NCBI GenBank assembly: GCA_036345935.2
Contig: JADWOT020000010.1
Coordinates: forward strand, 11,405,546 to 11,469,545
Source: Taenia hydatigena
Lineage: Eukaryota > Platyhelminthes > Cestoda > Cyclophyllidea > Taeniidae
Direction of reading: 5' to 3'
DNA length: 64,000 bases
A model generated the notes under the pieces. It did not search any database. It was not told the DNA's origin and saw only the letters and a list, made by a program, of their open reading frames with translations. The translations under genes and the position numbers were made by a program. Of this stretch, positions 11,516-25,586 are shown one piece after another (positions within the stretch are counted from its first letter, which is position 1; each line of letters opens with the position of its first letter).

Positions 11516-14389
11516 TTGTGCATCTACAATGAAGAGTTGTTGAACGGTCCTTCCCAATGCGACACATTTTCATCCTCGAACCTGAGAAGTCAAATAAGGT
11601 GTGGCCACGACCATGTGATAAATGTGGTCAAAATATTGTCGTTCCGATTAAGACGCAAGCGATGGGGCAGTAGTTTGTCGTTTTTGACTTACAATTGGAA
11701 CGAATTAACCCGACAGGTAGTGCCTGAGGTTCAGTTGGCGAGTTGTCTGTTGCTCAACAATGATGACTAATCCGAAGACGACTTGCAGAGTGGGGCAGAC
11801 TTAACTGGATGACAACGTGCTGAGATTCCTTTCGATGAGTGCTCATTGCTTCCTCCATGCGCATCAATTGGTGCCTGCATTTAATGTCTGAATGGGCAAT
11901 TATTTTGGGTCTCTCACTCCACCAAAGCTGTTCAGCCTCCACATTGCCCTCTGAGCATGACAATTATTAGCCCTTAAATTAACTCATGGCAAGTTTTGTG
12001 AGCCAAATGATTTTGCTCAACTTATTGTGATTTTGTTTAGCAATACAGCCTGCGGTAAAGTGTCAGTGGCGACCACAAGCGAACCAGACCCACACAGGAG
12101 GATTCAAAGCTTCTGCTGACACATTCACGAGGTTATTATTTATTCAGCATATGGATGAACCTCACGTCTCGCAACACATTTACATCCTCCGCATCCAATT
12201 TTCGCGATTGTACTACGTTTTCCAATTTGTGATGAATTTGTCCTGAGCTCTGACTTTAGGAATGGATGGTATTGCATGCATACTTATGTAAAGGGCCGTG
12301 CTAATTCTCATCATAATCCCTCTGAATGATAGAAAGAGGGCAAACCGAAAGCCAAGTCCCAACCAGCTTCTGTGCGTCTTGATGGTTGTTTTTATCTATA
12401 TCATCTGCATCTGACTCTCAACTTCGAGTCGACTCCATATCTCTACGCTAGCAACCATTTAGCAACTAGTAGCCACAAAGTGAGCGTCAAGGGATGATAC
12501 GAACAGCAGTGTCTGGGCAAGTGTTGTGCATTGCAAAGGACAATTAGAGTAAATATAAGTAGGGGACACTGCATTATCAGACCTCATTTGGAAATGGCGT
12601 GGAGGTTTTATGTTCCAAGTTCGCTAGAGTTTGTTGAGAATCTTGGCGGTTAACTAGTCACCTCAAATGAATGCTAAGCAGAGTGCGATTCTCACAACTG
12701 ACCAATCATTTATCAATTGAAGTAAATTATGTTGAATCAGGTGAGTGTCTTCCTGAGCTGAACACTTATTTTGGACACAGGACTGCCTACAACACCAATG
12801 TAACGACATTCAGCGGCCCAAGGCGTAGGCTCGCTCAGCAAACAACGAATGACCATGTGTAATTAAACATAGAAGGCAAGAAGTGGCACTAATCAACATC
12901 CTATTGGCACTGGATTGATCTGCAGCCGTAGTCAGGAGATGGAAATGTGCCTATTCGATGCTTCCGTCAGGTGAGGACATTGTTGCTACTTACAACTTTA
13001 AACAGACCAAATTTGTCCAATTCTTGACGCCAGAAGCCTTCACTTTCTCCATGCAACGAAACGGTTTGGGCGAGCCAAGTTGATTGCGCCCTCAGCGCAT
13101 CGCAACTTCTGCCGAACAACGTGCCACACGACACCGCAGGCCATCGCCCAGTTGTGCAGGCGCGTTCCTGACCATGGCTCCTCTGACATACAAACTTGGC
13201 CATCTAACTATCAAGTCAACTATTTCTCTGCTATTTTTGGTCATTCGAAAGCTGTTGATCATTGAGGAAAGTGGACTTAGGATCAAGAACCAGCCAAAGT
13301 GGCATGAGAATACGATGATGTGGAGCACTTTTTCACTTGTGGGCAACAAACGTTAACGCGACTCCACCAAATCCGTGAGAGTGATAGAACCACATCATTA
13401 ATGTGTCATGATGGGGATGGGAGTCTTGTGGCTCGTGTCCTCTTCACAGCTCACCAGCGTCAGTCGCAATGGCAACTCACGTCACCAACCAGTGCTCAGA
13501 TCTCCACCGAATTGGGCTGTCGCATGCCAACAAATTAGAGTCCTTCGGAAAGTTGTTGGAGATTGTGAGTTAGGTGACCGGATGATGTACATCTTATAGT
13601 GCACCAAATGTGATGGTGGTTGCACAGACTTTGTCTAAATTAAGACCATGAAGTTACAGTCATCACCACCAAAGTCATTTCTGAGTCACCGATTTGAGCC
13701 TTCTCTAGACCTGTAATGAGATGGCGCAACGTACAAATGTATCTTTCCACGTACTCAGTCAAAGGAACAAGAAATTGGCCAAGTCTGCTGCGCACGAAGG
13801 GCTGCGGCACAAGGTGATGTTACTACCTTGACTACCTTAGTTTGGATGCTTTAGCTAGTCTCTGTCAGAAAGGATCTACCCACTTTATCAGCCTCAACAA
13901 GGGTGTAACATCACAATCACACTGGCATCACTGCTGCACAAGGAAGTAGGGGTAACACAGTGGCAAATAGAACGACTCCTGATTTACGAAAGATGCTTCG
14001 CTTTGGGCTAAACTGACATTTCGATGCACACTCATAGCATTGCCAGTTTCATTGAAAGAACAACTTCTTCATCACTTCATACGCGATTCATCAAATTGGA
14101 GAATTTGACGTTGCTCCAACACCGACCAAACAATGCTACTCGTTGTTGTTGTTGTTGTTGTTCGGAAGCGAGAGTCTGCCCAGACGAAGTCCATCCAATT
14201 GGCATGGCTTTGAAACAAAATCGTTCCTTTGGTGTGTTGAAGGCAAACTTGTAGGGGTCAGCATCATCGATGGAGGGATGCGAATCCGGTGGATGCGTTA
14301 GAACCACACCAACAACAAGCCGTGCCACGGAATGCGTTGGGTCTGTGATGCATTTCCAACTACCTTTATCCCAACCGGGTCCCAATTGT
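11516..14389. other. Apparently single-copy interval within the inverted arm
   Basis: No gene is recognised. The corresponding place in the inverted arm (about 37,100-37,130) has only tens of bases, so this 2.9 kb was inserted here or lost there. Open frames are all under 91 codons and overlap on several frames. A GTT run occurs at 14,146-14,163. Confidence 0.5.
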
Positions 14390-17300
14390 GGCTGCATCAC
14401 TGCGGTCGCATAACAACAGCTAAAGTCTCATGATGCACACATTTGACTGCGCTGACATTGACAACCACTACCTTCCTGGTTAGATGTCATCTTCCAGTCA
14501 AAATGCTCTAGAGACAATCTTCATTCCAAGAGCATGGACACATGCATAATGTGCTCAGTGGACGGAGGATTACTGCACTGATAAATTACACGGGTCCAAA
14601 GCAGTGGAAGCCCTGTGATCACTGACCCGCAAACACATGGTTCGAGCACCCGTTTAAGGTCAGAAGTGGTCAGCGCATACGCATCTCGTGAATGAAAGAA
14701 TTATGCCCCCACTCAGTTTATCCACCCATCAAGACACTGAAAGCACAACTGTCCTTTCACTACCGAGGTAAGACTTCGACTATGCATGCAATGCCCCGTT
14801 CTAACATCCTCCACTACCTTCGAGTACAGCTTGCCCACCTCACCGACAACAAAACGAAAGAACTTCAATGACCATCACTTAAGCATGCAAATATATTCGC
14901 CTTGCCACAGTTGAGCAGAAAGGATCAAGCATCATTAGAAATACGAAACACGCCAGTGAGGCTAGACCGATCCACCATACCGTACACGCACCTGTAGGAA
15001 GTGTACCCTCCAGTGGAAGCATTGATTGGAGGTGAGGCCACAAATCCACCGAAGTCATCATAAGTCCCACCGATTGCTCTAAAACTAGAAAGGGTTCCAA
15101 GTCAACAATTGTGTGTCCACCACAGAAAGCTGAACGCAGTAACGAGGAAGGACAACCTTCTAGCACCACATATAACAGTTTCCTTGGCCTATCTACACGG
15201 ATAAAGTTGATTCACCGCCATGGACTCACAATCACGGTACCGAAAAGTAGGAAAAGGCAGTTTTAAATTCTACTGAGGAAGCATAATGATGCAGCAGTCA
15301 CTTTCCAACACCTTATGAGAACTGTACTGATTGCACTAGTCCCAAAACATTATACATGATGCCTAGACGACATTCTTGGGCTTCGGGTGGGAATTTCGGG
15401 AGCACAACACTAATCTGAGATGCAGGTTTGACCCCAAACCTAAGTTGTGCTTGTTTCAGCACTTCCCATCAACTTCCTGTCAATCTGCCTGACTGCAGTG
15501 CCTCATTTTCACTTTTAGCAATTCGGAGAGATTCATTTTCCACAATTCCAATGCCTCCTGTGAATATCGTAGACAGGTCCATCTGAGCCAGCCTTAAGTG
15601 CGCTTAACGTACGCGCTCCAAACTGATCCCCATACATCCCGCAGGTAGAGGGAGAAGTGGAGAAACTGGCAAGTAAATTTGCATTTAAGTAAACAAGTAG
15701 ACAGGCAGGCCGCCGGATGGAGAAATAGACAAAGATGAGGCAGACCCACAGCCAGACGACTCTAACCTCGCTAACTCCGACTAACCCATCACCCTTACTA
15801 ATAGACAAACTAACTTCACGAAAGGAGGACAGGAGCTCATGTAAATAAGCAACGAAATTCGTAAAACCCGCAAAAAACACTATTTATAACAGTTGTGATG
15901 GTGAGAAGGGAGACCATGGGTAGAGAAGGAAAGCCATGAGAATAGCCGCGACGGCTGTCGTCTGCATGTGCTCATCATTGCTACACCTATGCCGCAGAAA
16001 AAGCGACGCAGTGGGAGCAGCAGCGTAAACAGTTGCTCAAGGTCTACACAAAAATGCGCACCACGTAGGGAACGGGGAAGCAAGAAACGGCAGATGCAAA
16101 AGGCCACACCTCACTGTGGGAAAGCATATCCTATCAGAGTAGGTAAACAACAAATGCATGAATGCAAGTAGAAATACACTTACGCAAACCAGCAAGGTAA
16201 GAAGTTCCTCCTTTCACGTACATTCATCCTCTTCATTTGCACTGACGACTAGGCCTTCCTGTCTACCACGTCATCAACATGGTGTTCGTGGCACCGCACT
16301 TGACAAATTTACAACTGCTCCAGCAAACACTGACCACTGCAATGCCCACCAGCAGTGGCACAGTCTCGACATCATGCATGTCCTTCGCAGACTCTGAGAG
16401 AATACAGCTCATATACCACTTCACGAATGATGGTATTCGAGGATCCTATCCACCCATTCATTGCCCGTGCCAACAAACTCCAACCCAACTAACACGCCCC
16501 CACCTATCGAAACAAAGTGAAACGTGGCGACACCATCTTAGTCATGGCGAAGTTCTGTGATAAATGTAACCGCGGTGTAGATTGTACTTCGACGTCCCGT
16601 TTGTAGCAGGCTCTTCACTAACCCGGCTCGTAGTTGTCCAAATGGCATCTGCTGAAGTGGCACAACAAGCGATTCCAGTTCAACGATGAGACTTTAAGTA
16701 CATCCAAGCACTGCTTCGAAGGGCACTGCAACTTTACTCACGCCCACTAAGAACGACAGAATTTGCAACCACTGATGGCACAACACCATGCAATTGTAAA
16801 AAGCCCCTAGAAGAAAACTAACGGAGCACTCTTGCATCAAAATGGATGTGAAGTCCAAGAGACGTCAAATTCATTAAATAAACTGCGAAGTTGAGAAGCA
16901 TACGTACCTGAACAAAGCACGGAGTACTAGCAAAGTCCGACCTCAAAGTTTATTGCACATCATTAAACACGCAAAGCTATTCAAATGCAGCGCACTCGCT
17001 CCTGTCCACCTCGGTGCCTGGATCGTCACTGACAGCAAGAAAGGACATCCTTCGACAGTATTCCCTTGCCCAAACAGAACGTATTCGTCATTGGAACCAG
17101 TGAAGCAGGCGGCACAGAGACAGACAATATTGTAGTACTTTGTTTGTTAGAACTGCCGGTTTCTGTCAAGGTCACAGAGGTGGCCATATTGCCCTAGCTG
17201 CGTGGGCTGGCCTCTGGGCCACGCCAGCAGCCGTTTTCCCTCTGTCCGGTGAATATATATATTCTATCCTGCCACTTTGCCTTCTTTTGCCTTAAGGGAG

Positions 17301-18375
17301 CCTCGGGACGCTACAAATATACTAACACACAGCCAATGAACTTAAAGTTGATATATCAAACGAATCATTGGCAAATGAGCATTTGTTTTGCTTGGCAATT
17401 TTTAGCACAAATCGAGTGTAACTTGGGGTCGACATTTTTCATTTTTTCACTAGACACACGCAAAACGATGTGCTTTACTTGTTGAAAAGACATTTTGACA
17501 AACTGACATCTAGTAAGGACAATAATAATTCGAATGAAACAATAGGGCAGTAATTCCTCGCATTTTCTCGAGACTTCCATGACTGCAAAAGAACGCGCAT
17601 TGCCTAGGCGAAGAACATATACTTAGGGTGAAAGACAGGTCTCTGTTTCACGTGCAATGATACGTGCTGTGAAATGCCAAATGAGGAATCATCCTCAATA
17701 ACAATGTAATACTTCGGTTCTTTAAATGTGCTTTGTAGGCCAGAGGCGGGGCGACAAATTGAACCTGGTTGCAGAGCAGCGTGGTGACTCCTGGGAGCGC
17801 GACTTATCCTTGTCCTGAACTCTCCTACAAGATCTCTCTGTGCCCTTAATAAAGGTGTTGAAGTGTGTTCAGACTTCTAATAACAAGGCATTAAGTGGGA
17901 AGAGGAGAAACACACTACAGGGGATTAAGTCTCCTCCTCAAAAGCCTCTAGTCTGGCTGTGTTTGCCTTTAGTGAGACAATCATACAGTATAAATTAATG
18001 GCGCTGGTGAGGTGATCACAAAACAATTTTTCACACTACCAGCCCGTCTTGCCATGATTTTTGTCAACTTGAACGGAAGCGCCCAAAATTCTTTCCATTG
18101 GTCGATGCCTCCCCTCGGTGGTGAAATGGTTGTCGTGCATTCGGTGGCTAGGTGAGTGGGTAGGTGGATAGGTGGGTAGTTTTCCTCTCGAAAACCGGCT
18201 CTGTGTAGGCACTTTATCTCTCATCTGCGAGCTGTGGTACCCTCTTCATTGTCCACTTGCCATGTGCATGTCGTCATCGCATAGTGTGCAAATTTTCGTT
18301 AATGTTCCAACCAGCGGTTTTGTGTCGCCAAGTGTGAATGCTATTGTTTGGAACGCTTATTGCTCACCTATGCCG
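14390..18375 (+). repeat. Segmental repeat R, copy 2, extended at its 3' side
   Basis: The part 14,390-17,400 is matched in reverse complement by 37,100 down to 33,090 (R4). Good anchors are 14,440-14,690 with 36,800-37,050, 14,740-15,010 with 35,680-35,930, and 16,400-16,560 with 34,450-34,620. The part from about 16,790 to 18,375 is tandemly repeated at 19,682-21,062. A solo LTR is inserted at 17,131-17,315. No gene is recognised. Confidence 0.65.
17131..17315 (+). mobile_element. Solo LTR, TRIM-like, with 5-bp target duplication
   Basis: A 185-bp element begins TGTAGTAC and ends GCTACA. It is bounded by direct repeats AATAT at 17,126-17,130 and 17,316-17,320. The tandem copy of the surrounding DNA has a single AATAT at 20,011-20,015 and no insert, which is the empty site. 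A 14-bp AT-rich palindrome at 17,251-17,264 could serve as a TATA element. No coding DNA belongs to it. Size and ends fit an LTR of a short non-autonomous retrotransposon; assignment to the taeniid TRIM group (Ta-TRIM) is inference. Confidence 0.85.
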
Positions 18376-18699
18376 CGGAAAGACGACGCACCACGAAAAT
18401 GGACCGCACAACGAAGACACAGCGAATACTGATGCCACAGGACTAAGACGCCTTTGCCTACGTCGCCGAGACGCATGTTAACCGAATGTGAGACTAAAGG
18501 GAGGACGCCAACCACTCCCCGTTCGTCAACTAAGTATCAGACGTCGCGTAAAGGACAAACGGCTAAACAAGGCTCAATAATCTCAAGTACTTGAACAAGG
18601 GAATGGAGAGAGGAGCGAGTGTACTGAGTCACTCAAGCTAAACCAACTTGTAGTAGCAGTGGCGATATCAATGCGAAGCCACACCATCCTGGTGAGCGT

Positions 18700-21062
18700 T
18701 CCGATGTCATATCCCCACCGTTGAAGCGAAGCAGATGGAAGAAGAGCCAGGATGACAGATGGATGGGCAGATAGGTCGGTCGATAGGAAAGCAAATGGTC
18801 GTGGACCTAGATAGACCCATGGACATAAAAATGAACGGTTTCTCCTACCCCTGCCTGCTTATCCGTCCAAGCCCCTACCATCCAAACAGCACAGACAGTA
18901 AAGTCATCATCACGGCTCCACATTCCCAATGAACACTTCATTCATCACTATTCAAAGGCAACTATCATAAGAAGCTGCCTTTGACACTAAACAAATTCCG
19001 ATTCACTCAAAGTCGTGTCCTTATCCCACGTCTGTCCCCTTGCTCATACACAAAATTACATCAGCAAAGGAACCGACAAAACTGCTTGACATTCATTCAT
19101 TCATTCGGGAAGGCAATCTTCAAGTGTGCAAAACAATGAGGAGAGGAAAGGCAGCAGTAAACTTTCCAATCACAAATAGACCAATTAGGACACTCATTTG
19201 ATGCCCCTGTGTGGAGTGCCTATGCTACTACATGGACCTAAGGAGAAAAAGAGGAAGCAAAATGACTAACTGGGGATGAACATTGTGACTCGCAGACTGC
19301 TGTATCACTCTACACCAACACCCAGCATCCTCGACCCGACAACAGCACCTCCCTGATACTGCAAAGCAAACACCAACGACTTGTCCCAATCACAAATCTT
19401 AAAGAGCATACCCATGCACACTAAACCTGCCAATTACAACCTTTCTCGCTTAGGCTACGAAAACACTGCAAACAATGGACAAATGCTTGTCACAAAATCC
19501 GGCAAATTAAGTCAAAGCCATGATCTGATGTCAATGAGCACAAACACCCAGCACGACAGCGCTGCGTCAAGGCATCGAAACAACTAGCAGCAGCGTAAAC
19601 AGTTGCTCAAGGTTTGCACAAACATGCGCACCACGTAGGAAATGGGAACGCAAAAAATACACTTATGCAAACCAGCAAGTAGTAGCCCTAGAAGAAGACT
19701 AACGGAGCACTCTTGCATAAACATAGATGTGAAGTCCGAAGAGACATCAAGTCCATTAAAAAAAAAACTGCGGAGTTGAGAAGCATACGTACGTGAGCAA
19801 AGCACGGAGTAATAGCGAAGTCCGACCTCAAATTCTGTTGCACATCAATAAACACGCAAACCTCTTCAAACGCAGCACACACGTTCCTGTCCACCTCAGT
19901 GCCTGGATCGTCACTGACAGCAGGAAAGGATATCCTTCGACAGTAATCCCTTGCCCAACCAGAACGTAGTCGTCATCAGAACCCGTAAAGGAGGCGGCAC
20001 ACAGACAGACAATATACTAACACGCAGCCAATGACCTTAAAGTCGACATATCAAACGAATCATTGACAAAAGAACATTTGTTTTGCTTGACAATTTTTAG
20101 CACAAAACGGATGTAACCTGTAGCCGACATTTTCCATTTTCGCACTAGACACACACAAAACGGTGTGTTTTACTTGTCGAAGGGACATTTTGATAAACCG
20201 ACATCCGGTTAGGAAAATAATAATTCGAATGAAACAATAGGACAGTAATTCCTTGAAACGTCTCGAGACTTCCCTGACTGCAAAAGAACGTACATCGTCT
20301 AGTCGAAGAACATATACTTAGGGTGAAGGACAGGTCTCTGTTTCACGTGCGATGATACGTGCTGTGAAATGCCAAATGAGGAATCATCCTCAATAACGAT
20401 GTGATACTTCGGTTCTCTAAATGTGCTTTGCAGGCCAGAGGCGAGATGACAATTTGAAGCTGGTTGCAGAGCAGCATGTTGACTCCCAGAAGAGCGACTT
20501 ATCCCCGTCCTGAACTCTCCTGCAGGATCTCGCTGTACCCTTAATATAGATTTTGAAGCGTATTCAGACTTCTAATAGCAAGACAGTAAGAGGGAAGAGG
20601 AGGAACCCTCTACAACGGATTAAGTCTCTTTCTCAGAAGCCTTTAGTCTGGCTGTGTTTGCCTTTAGTGAGACATTCATGTAGTATAAATTAATGGCGCT
20701 GGTGAGGTGATCACAAAACAATTTTATACCATTAGCTCGCCTTGCCATGATTTTTGTCAACTTGAACGGAAGCACCCAAAATTCTTTCCATTGGTCGACG
20801 CCTCCCCTTGGTAGTGAAATGACTGTCGTGCATTCGGTGGCTAGGTGAGTGGGTAGGTGGATAGGTGGGTAGTTTTCCTCTCGAAAACCGGCTCTGTGTA
20901 GGCACTTTATCTCTCATCTGCGAGCTGTGGTACCCTCTTCATTGTCCACTTGCCATGTGCATGTCGTCATCGCGCAGTATGCAAAGTTTCGGGAATGCTC
21001 CAACCAGCGATTTTGTGTCGCCACGTGTGAATGCTATTGGTTGGAACGCTTATTGCTCACTA
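18700..21062 (+). repeat. Segmental repeat R, copy 3, including tandem partner of 16.8-18.4 kb
   Basis: The part 19,682-21,062 repeats 16,790-18,375 in the same direction with moderate divergence and without the LTR. The earlier part (18,750-19,300) shares segments with R1, R6 and R7, such as the stretch near 19,120-19,215. Open frames at 18,172 and 20,865 share their first half but diverge mostly by amino-acid-changing differences later, which argues against coding. Confidence 0.6.
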
Positions 21063-22499
21063 GAAAATCTGCAGGTTCTTGCGTGGTGAACCGCAACCAA
21101 CAACTCAAGGGGCTTCTATTACTTGAAAAGGTGGTTCTTCCCCAACCCCTCGGCTCCACCCTTTCTGCGTTGATCATGATCAGTGCATGAAATTAAACTC
21201 CCGGTATTCAACAGATCGCATTGTGACTTCCCTCATCACATTCGCCCCCTCCGTATATCGGTAGTGCTACTTTAAACACCTTACCTAAGACTCTTTATTG
21301 ACAGTGCACAATTTACAGAAAAAAGACAACTTTAGCACTGTATCTGATGCATGTACATGGCATTGGGAAGCGCTATTAACAACTGAGAATGGAAGAGAGA
21401 GAAGCTAAATCCCTGCTTCGACTGATTGTGCTGTCAAACCTTACCATTTCGTTCTACACCTGACATGCTTAACCCCAGTGCTCTACTCAACTCGTCGCCA
21501 TTCCACTCTATCGGCAATCGCATCTTATTCATTTTGAGTTGGAAGTGGGGCATTGCACACACCTACTAGTTTCTCTGAATCATAATCATTAAGTGGAAGT
21601 CAGTCGCACTTGTCTCACGCAAAGCCCTTCAAATACTCCCTTTTGGCATGTCGTTTCCTCCTGACTACCAACACCTACAAGGTCGTCGCTAGTAGTTTTA
21701 TATTTGTCCAGGTAACGTTGACGCTCGTTGCCGATGCCAGTGGTGTCGTTCGATTTTGGCTTGGTTTCTCTCTTCAGAGCGCTAATCATTCAACAACCTC
21801 GTGCACCGTCAAACAACCCGCATGTCCTTAATGACTTTGGGAACATCTTGAGGTGATGTATTCGGTGTGACCTTAACACCAAAAGCACTACTGAAAGCAC
21901 AATAATTCAGCAGTAATGTGGAGTGCTGAACGAGCAAAAGTGAGCAGCAATTGCCAGCATGACGCCTCCTCATGACTGATGGAGGGTACCGTGTGCAGTT
22001 GTGTGCCCCTCAATCCCGAAATTGCACCACTCTGACTGGTTGATGTGGTGGAGCTGCAGCTACATCCATGAGCATCACACAGCGTCTGTGTTAGAGACCG
22101 AAGCGTTGAAGTCACAGTGCTGCCAGTGAGATTGTGCCAGAGCTTCCAACTCTACTTTGCTTTCGTGTGGGCGCATTCAATGCAAACTGTGCAAATGACC
22201 TGACAATCAAACGCTCTATAGTGAAGAAGGAAGAAGGATCACATGACTGGCGTCCTTCGCAAGAACACTGCGATTGGCAAGGCCCGTGGATATCAATGGA
22301 AGTCAATGTCATTTGGAAAAACGTGTTGTTTAGAAAATGGAATTTGGTGAGGTGGAACAGGACTACTTAAATTATAGCATCCGTAGTATTCGTTGCAGAT
22401 ACAATAAGGCATGTTGGAATGGAAAATCTTCACTCAAGGCAAGCAAAGAAAGTTGGGCTGTGAAGCTGGTTATCAAAATTTATTAGTTTCAGTGTGAAA
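21063..22499. other. No recognised feature
   Basis: I see no gene, no match to the repeat blocks and no long open frame here. The longest frame is 78 codons. Confidence 0.4.
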
Positions 22500-23560
22500 T
22501 ATGCAGCCGTCATCACAAAGCTGCCAAATGCACATTAAACATTCACAAATGTTGGACAGTTATTTGCAAAATGTGGAACAAACGGAGCGGCTGATTCGCA
22601 TAAATTCTTGCACACGTGGACCTTCTGCATTCCCCATTGTGTTGTTGTGTTGCAGACGCAAAGGATGTCCATCAACGGTGCCAATACAAGCTACCCACGG
22701 GTTTGCACTATTCGTGGGTGGAGTTGCAGTTGTTGGATTAAGAATGGGAAAATCACCAAAACTGCACCAAAGGGTAATGCGGTAATCATCACGCTCCTCT
22801 TCGATCCACTCGGTGGGTTGGTTCTGCCACACAGTTGTATCAACCAGTGCCTCTGTCAAGGATCGCTTCAGCTTAGCAGCCAAAAACTGAGTGTTTTCCT
22901 TTGTCTCCGAACAACCCAAACTCAACTTGGTGTTGGATAAAGAGGTCGTTGGGCGTCAGTGAGATGAGAGGACTAACAGCGAAACTGATTACAAAGCTGA
23001 GCATTTGAATTTCATTGCCACACTACTGAAGTGACGTCTAAAGCATCATGTTGACACATTTTTGGCGGTAAAATACACCTCAGTTGGACAAGTGCGTGAG
23101 TGTTGAAGGCCTTAAGTCCAAGCAGAAAGCACTCTTGCTGATGCTATCACCTCGTAATGACAACGACTTATGGACAGTGGTACGGTGGAATTCACACTCG
23201 CGCCGCATTAGCGATGGCATCGGTGGTGGTTTCAAAAGTGCCACAACTGCTACCGATTTTGGCATTTCAAAGTAACCAACACTATTTGCTACATTTGCTT
23301 TTGCTTGTTTGAAGGTGCACAAATGTTCTGTCTTTGTGCTTGCACCACGTGACACATTGTGCAACTTCTCTGTGCTCATCGACCTAATGCTCCTCTTCAA
23401 CTCTATCGCCCACGCTCGTAAGGTGAGAGCCAAGTTTGCTATTGCTCAAAAGTCGTGGCAGGATTAGCTGGCGGTGTGACAGAAGTTTCTGCGACCATCC
23501 CGCCAACATCTGTATTATGTGCTCCACCATTCGCCTTTTTCCATCGATGCCATTTCACCC
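22500..23560 (+). repeat. Segmental repeat C, copy 1
   Basis: The block matches 31,200-32,345 in the same direction (for example 22,620-22,830 with 31,490-31,700) and 53,240-53,770 in reverse complement. Short stretches keep an open frame in more than one copy: on the + strand, a segment containing VAVVGLRMGKSPK (copies 1 and 2), and a segment around PRDTLC...FSV...IAHA seen in all three. Both strands stay open here, and stops or frame breaks occur in each copy. It may derive from an old gene or transposon, which I cannot identify. Confidence 0.55.
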
Positions 23561-23569
23561 AACTTCAGT

Positions 23570-24480
23570 GAAAGCAAAGTTCGCGAATGACGATTCTAAC
23601 TCCACCGAAATTTCCGTGTTGGTGTGTTGAAGTGGCGTTGAAATGTGCGGCCTGGCAGCAGTGCAATGAAGAGACGATGATGCTTCAAGAAAACGTTGTC
23701 CACCCTCACAATCCCTCATCCGCACACGTGTGCTCGCAAACACGAGTGAGAGTGGGGTAGTTCTCGAGAAGTACTTCATAACATCCTAATGGGCAATACT
23801 TGGACATTACTGTGGTTTTTATGCTGAAGCATCACTTTCCTCTGTGATTGTTGGATAGTGGTTGTAAGAACTAGTTTTGGTTTGCGTTGAATTTATTCAG
23901 TGGCACTGCCGCATTGTACTGCAAAGACTGTAGCAGGAGGAAAGGATGTGATTTCAGTGAGGCTGCCACTTCATTTGCTTTAGCATCTTCGAAGTCACCC
24001 GATACATGTCGACTCAATTCAACTTCTAGCAAATTAGTCGATTAGCCGTGAGACATGTGGGTTTCTCTTCTGCTCAGTCGTCCCATGAAGCAGAGGCTTC
24101 AATGCATCGAGGAGGGAATTCCATTGCTCGCACATTTCATCGCCCATACATGTTGCGCGTCTCTCTTAGGCTAATGAAGACCACCTAGTCTCTGAAACCT
24201 GCCTCCACAAAAGTGGTTATCTTGAAAGCTGAATTAGCAACTTTAGTGGAAAATGCTGCTGGATTGAGGGGACAGTCGGAAAGGAGTGGAATCAAGCATC
24301 AACTTGACCTGTGACTGCGCCAGCACTGCTTTCTTACTGGGTATTTCAGGCTGTAAGTGCTAGTCACTGTGAGAGATACAGCAAGCACTTCTGCAGTCTT
24401 GATTTCCTGCCAGCTCATCCAACGACATCTTCAACCCACTTATTGCCAGTCCTTCACCCCAATGACTTTACATGAAAGTG
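23570..24480 (+). repeat. Segmental repeat A, copy 3 (diverged)
   Basis: It follows copy 2 (7,580-8,300) in order but with clearly more differences. Matching anchors are 23,625-23,640, 23,795-23,820 and 24,340-24,380. It lies directly upstream of the first GP50-like unit, as copy 4 lies upstream of the second. Confidence 0.55.
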
Positions 24481-25550
24481 AAGATCCTTCTATCTTCATC
24501 AAGTTCCCCTGAAGGACCGCTTTGTTTGGCCACTGCAAGCGATTGTTGGACCAAGACTCACTCGCTTACTTGTTTCCACCATGTCATTGCGTCGCACTAA
24601 ATCTGACACGGTACTAACAGATTCAATGACGTTCATTGTTTGTCTCCTCGCCGAGTGCCTCAGTGGCACCAAAGTCTAGAAGAGCTTCAAGTGCACATTG
24701 GACACCCTTTATTTCACATGTGTGTGTGTGCGTGGTAGTGTCAATCGTAAGACTACCGATAGTGTTTCTGAAAGTGTGCTTGTCAATCATTGTTGCACCG
24801 ATCCGCTAGGCAAAAACAGCATTTGCACTTCTTTAAGCGTGGGGAGTTTCTAAGACTCTGTTTGCTGTCAAACCGTGTAAGTGTCTGCTACTCTGTTGCT
24901 GCAATCTCCCACACTGCATAGAGGCTTGTAAGCACTTCTGTCGGTTTGGAGCACTCCTTGCCAATAGACAAAGGAGAACAAGACAGACACGGTGATTGCG
25001 TGATTTTCAAACCAGACGACACGAAACGATTCGATGTATTAGCACCACGGTGAGGCTAATCCAATCCCCTCTCTTTACACAAGCTCTCTCCCCTCCTCCT
25101 CCTCCTTCTACGTGCTCATTTGTTACAACTTATTCATCTCTGACACGTCGTACAAAGCTTCAACGGCACAGCATTTTCTCAAACAATTTACTATACTTCT
25201 CTTGCAACTGTTGGCTGTCGCTTGTTTGCGCGACTTTACCAAGAACTGCACTTGGGTGTTTCCGCTGGACTTGACAGCATAATCTTCAATCACAAGCACA
25301 AAAGAGCCAACATTTGTGTGCGGCAAAAAGGTCAGATTACGGCTGGTGAAGAGCATTTGGATCTTTGCCCCTCACTTCTTTGGAAGTAGTAAACTCGCAG
25401 TGACTTGCTGTAAGCACAAAACTGACACCCACGCAATGCTGCTACAAACACGTGGGATGGCAGTGTGCTATTGGAGGTCTTCCATTTACTCTTGCAACTG
25501 CACTCTCACCCAACCAGCCAATCGTGAGGAAGAGGTCAAGGTGAAGAGCA

Positions 25551-25557
25551 TATAAAT
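25551..25557 (+). promoter_or_regulatory. TATA box of GP50-like unit 1
   Basis: TATAAAT lies about 30 bases upstream of the signal-peptide exon. The region from 25,320 to this box resembles the upstream regions of the other two units. Confidence 0.6.
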
Positions 25558-25586
25558 GCGTGCAAGACAGTCAACTTGACAGTGAC

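Noticed and set aside
17600..17900. Possible retroelement 3' end with AATAAA near 17,848
   Set aside because: The segment is simply part of the R tandem duplication (partner 20,290-20,560), with no terminal repeats or target duplication.
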